The notes under the pieces are model-generated. The model made no database searches and was not told the DNA's origin. It saw nothing but the letters and a program-made list of their open reading frames with translations. Source: Pseudoneurospora amorphoporcata (lineage: Eukaryota; Ascomycota; Sordariomycetes; Sordariales; Sordariaceae). From it: a DNA stretch of 64,000 nt. Where the stretch lies: contig MU859181.1 of the NCBI GenBank assembly GCA_033297205.1, positions 1 to 64,000 of the forward strand, read 5' to 3'. The position numbers and the translations under genes were made by a program. Positions 63,433 to 64,000 of this stretch are shown here, piece after piece. How positions within the stretch are numbered: the stretch's first letter is position 1; every line of letters begins with the position of its first letter.

Positions 63433-64000
63433 GATTCACCTATAATCCAACATGACCTATAGAGCATATCTGATACATAGTTGAGTAGTGTAGAAGCAGT
63501 AGAGGAGAAATCTCGATTTGGTGGTGCCGGATGGCGGATGCTGCAGTTCGGTTTCTTTACCCAAAGAATGCAAGGGGGAAGTGGTGTAAGGTGTCGTAAA
63601 GGGAGCATCCCGAGCAGCGGCAGAGAACCAGTTCCAATCTTGTGCCAGAGATTCTTGGCCGAGTACGCGATTCTGGTCCATTCCTAGCATGATCTGATAT
63701 TAATGCAGAGATTTTGTGCATCCATCCTATGAATGGCCCAGGACATGACAAGACGGAGGACAATCCAACCCCTGAAAGTTCGTTAGTTTGGTACTCAGAG
63801 CAGGCACTTTGCTCCTCCAAGTTGGTCAAGTAAGATCTGACGGCGGGTCACCATCGTGAATGGTGTCTAAGGTGGTAAATAGATGGGGCGATGAAGTGGT
63901 CGATGTGCCCGTGTTCGAAGTGTCGTCTTCGTCTTTGCAGTGCAATGGCCTCCAAAGCCAATCAATCCCCCTTTTTCTCATTCCAGTGGGATTTATCTCC
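63433..64000. other. Intergenic right edge
   Basis: No gene supported. The last 34 bases (CTTTTTCTCATTCCAGTGGG then ATTTATCTCC) resemble an arm of the element at 63266-63430, perhaps the start of another copy cut by the window edge. Confidence 0.4.

Overview
The window looks like a chromosomal segment of a filamentous ascomycete (Pezizomycotina, probably Sordariomycetes). Evidence is short introns of about 45-120 bp with GTRNGT donors, CTRAC-like branch sites and YAG acceptors, a nuclear tRNA-Gln with a 14-nt intron, typical fungal housekeeping genes (AdoMet decarboxylase, Cfd1-type Fe-S scaffold ATPase, a CYP53-like P450), wide intergenic spacing, and many broken genes. The species is not identifiable from the sequence alone; all family names are from reading motifs, not from a database search.

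Layout. 1-3.8 kb: a 365-bp TA-flanked inverted-repeat element, an intact metallophosphoesterase and an SDR with a possible mitochondrial presequence. 5.4-17.7 kb: a one-directional (minus strand) group of four F-box/ankyrin genes in different states: one full frame cut by an amber codon, one with two single-base frameshifts, one truncated relic, and one intact. 18.8-24 kb: a three-exon FAD flavoprotein, tRNA-Gln(UUG) and a three-exon disordered protein with a glycine-rich tail. 24-28 kb: mostly non-coding, with a broken RRM-like gene and tRNA-Thr(AGU). 28.3-36 kb: CYP53-like P450, a large disordered protein with FGDF-type trafficking motifs, and Cfd1/NUBP2. 36.8-40.7 kb: a complete PIF/Harbinger DNA transposon with terminal inverted repeats and CTA target duplications, an intact DDE transposase and a broken MYB-like accessory gene. 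41-54 kb: a 177-bp perfect-TIR miniature element, AdoMet decarboxylase with a long leader, a four-helix membrane protein, an F-box protein, a GH64-like protein, a second identical tRNA-Thr on the other strand, and a three-exon membrane protein. 54.7-64 kb: a broken D-2-hydroxyacid dehydrogenase, a coiled-coil protein, a small secreted protein, another amber-interrupted gene and a TA-flanked 165-bp inverted-repeat element.

The genes do not form one pathway. The strongest theme is turnover: at least six protein genes keep recognisable reading through stops or single-base shifts, and at least four DNA-transposon-like elements are present. The F-box/ankyrin group (predicted SCF ubiquitin-ligase adaptors) is the best candidate for an undescribed lineage-specific system, expanding and decaying locally.
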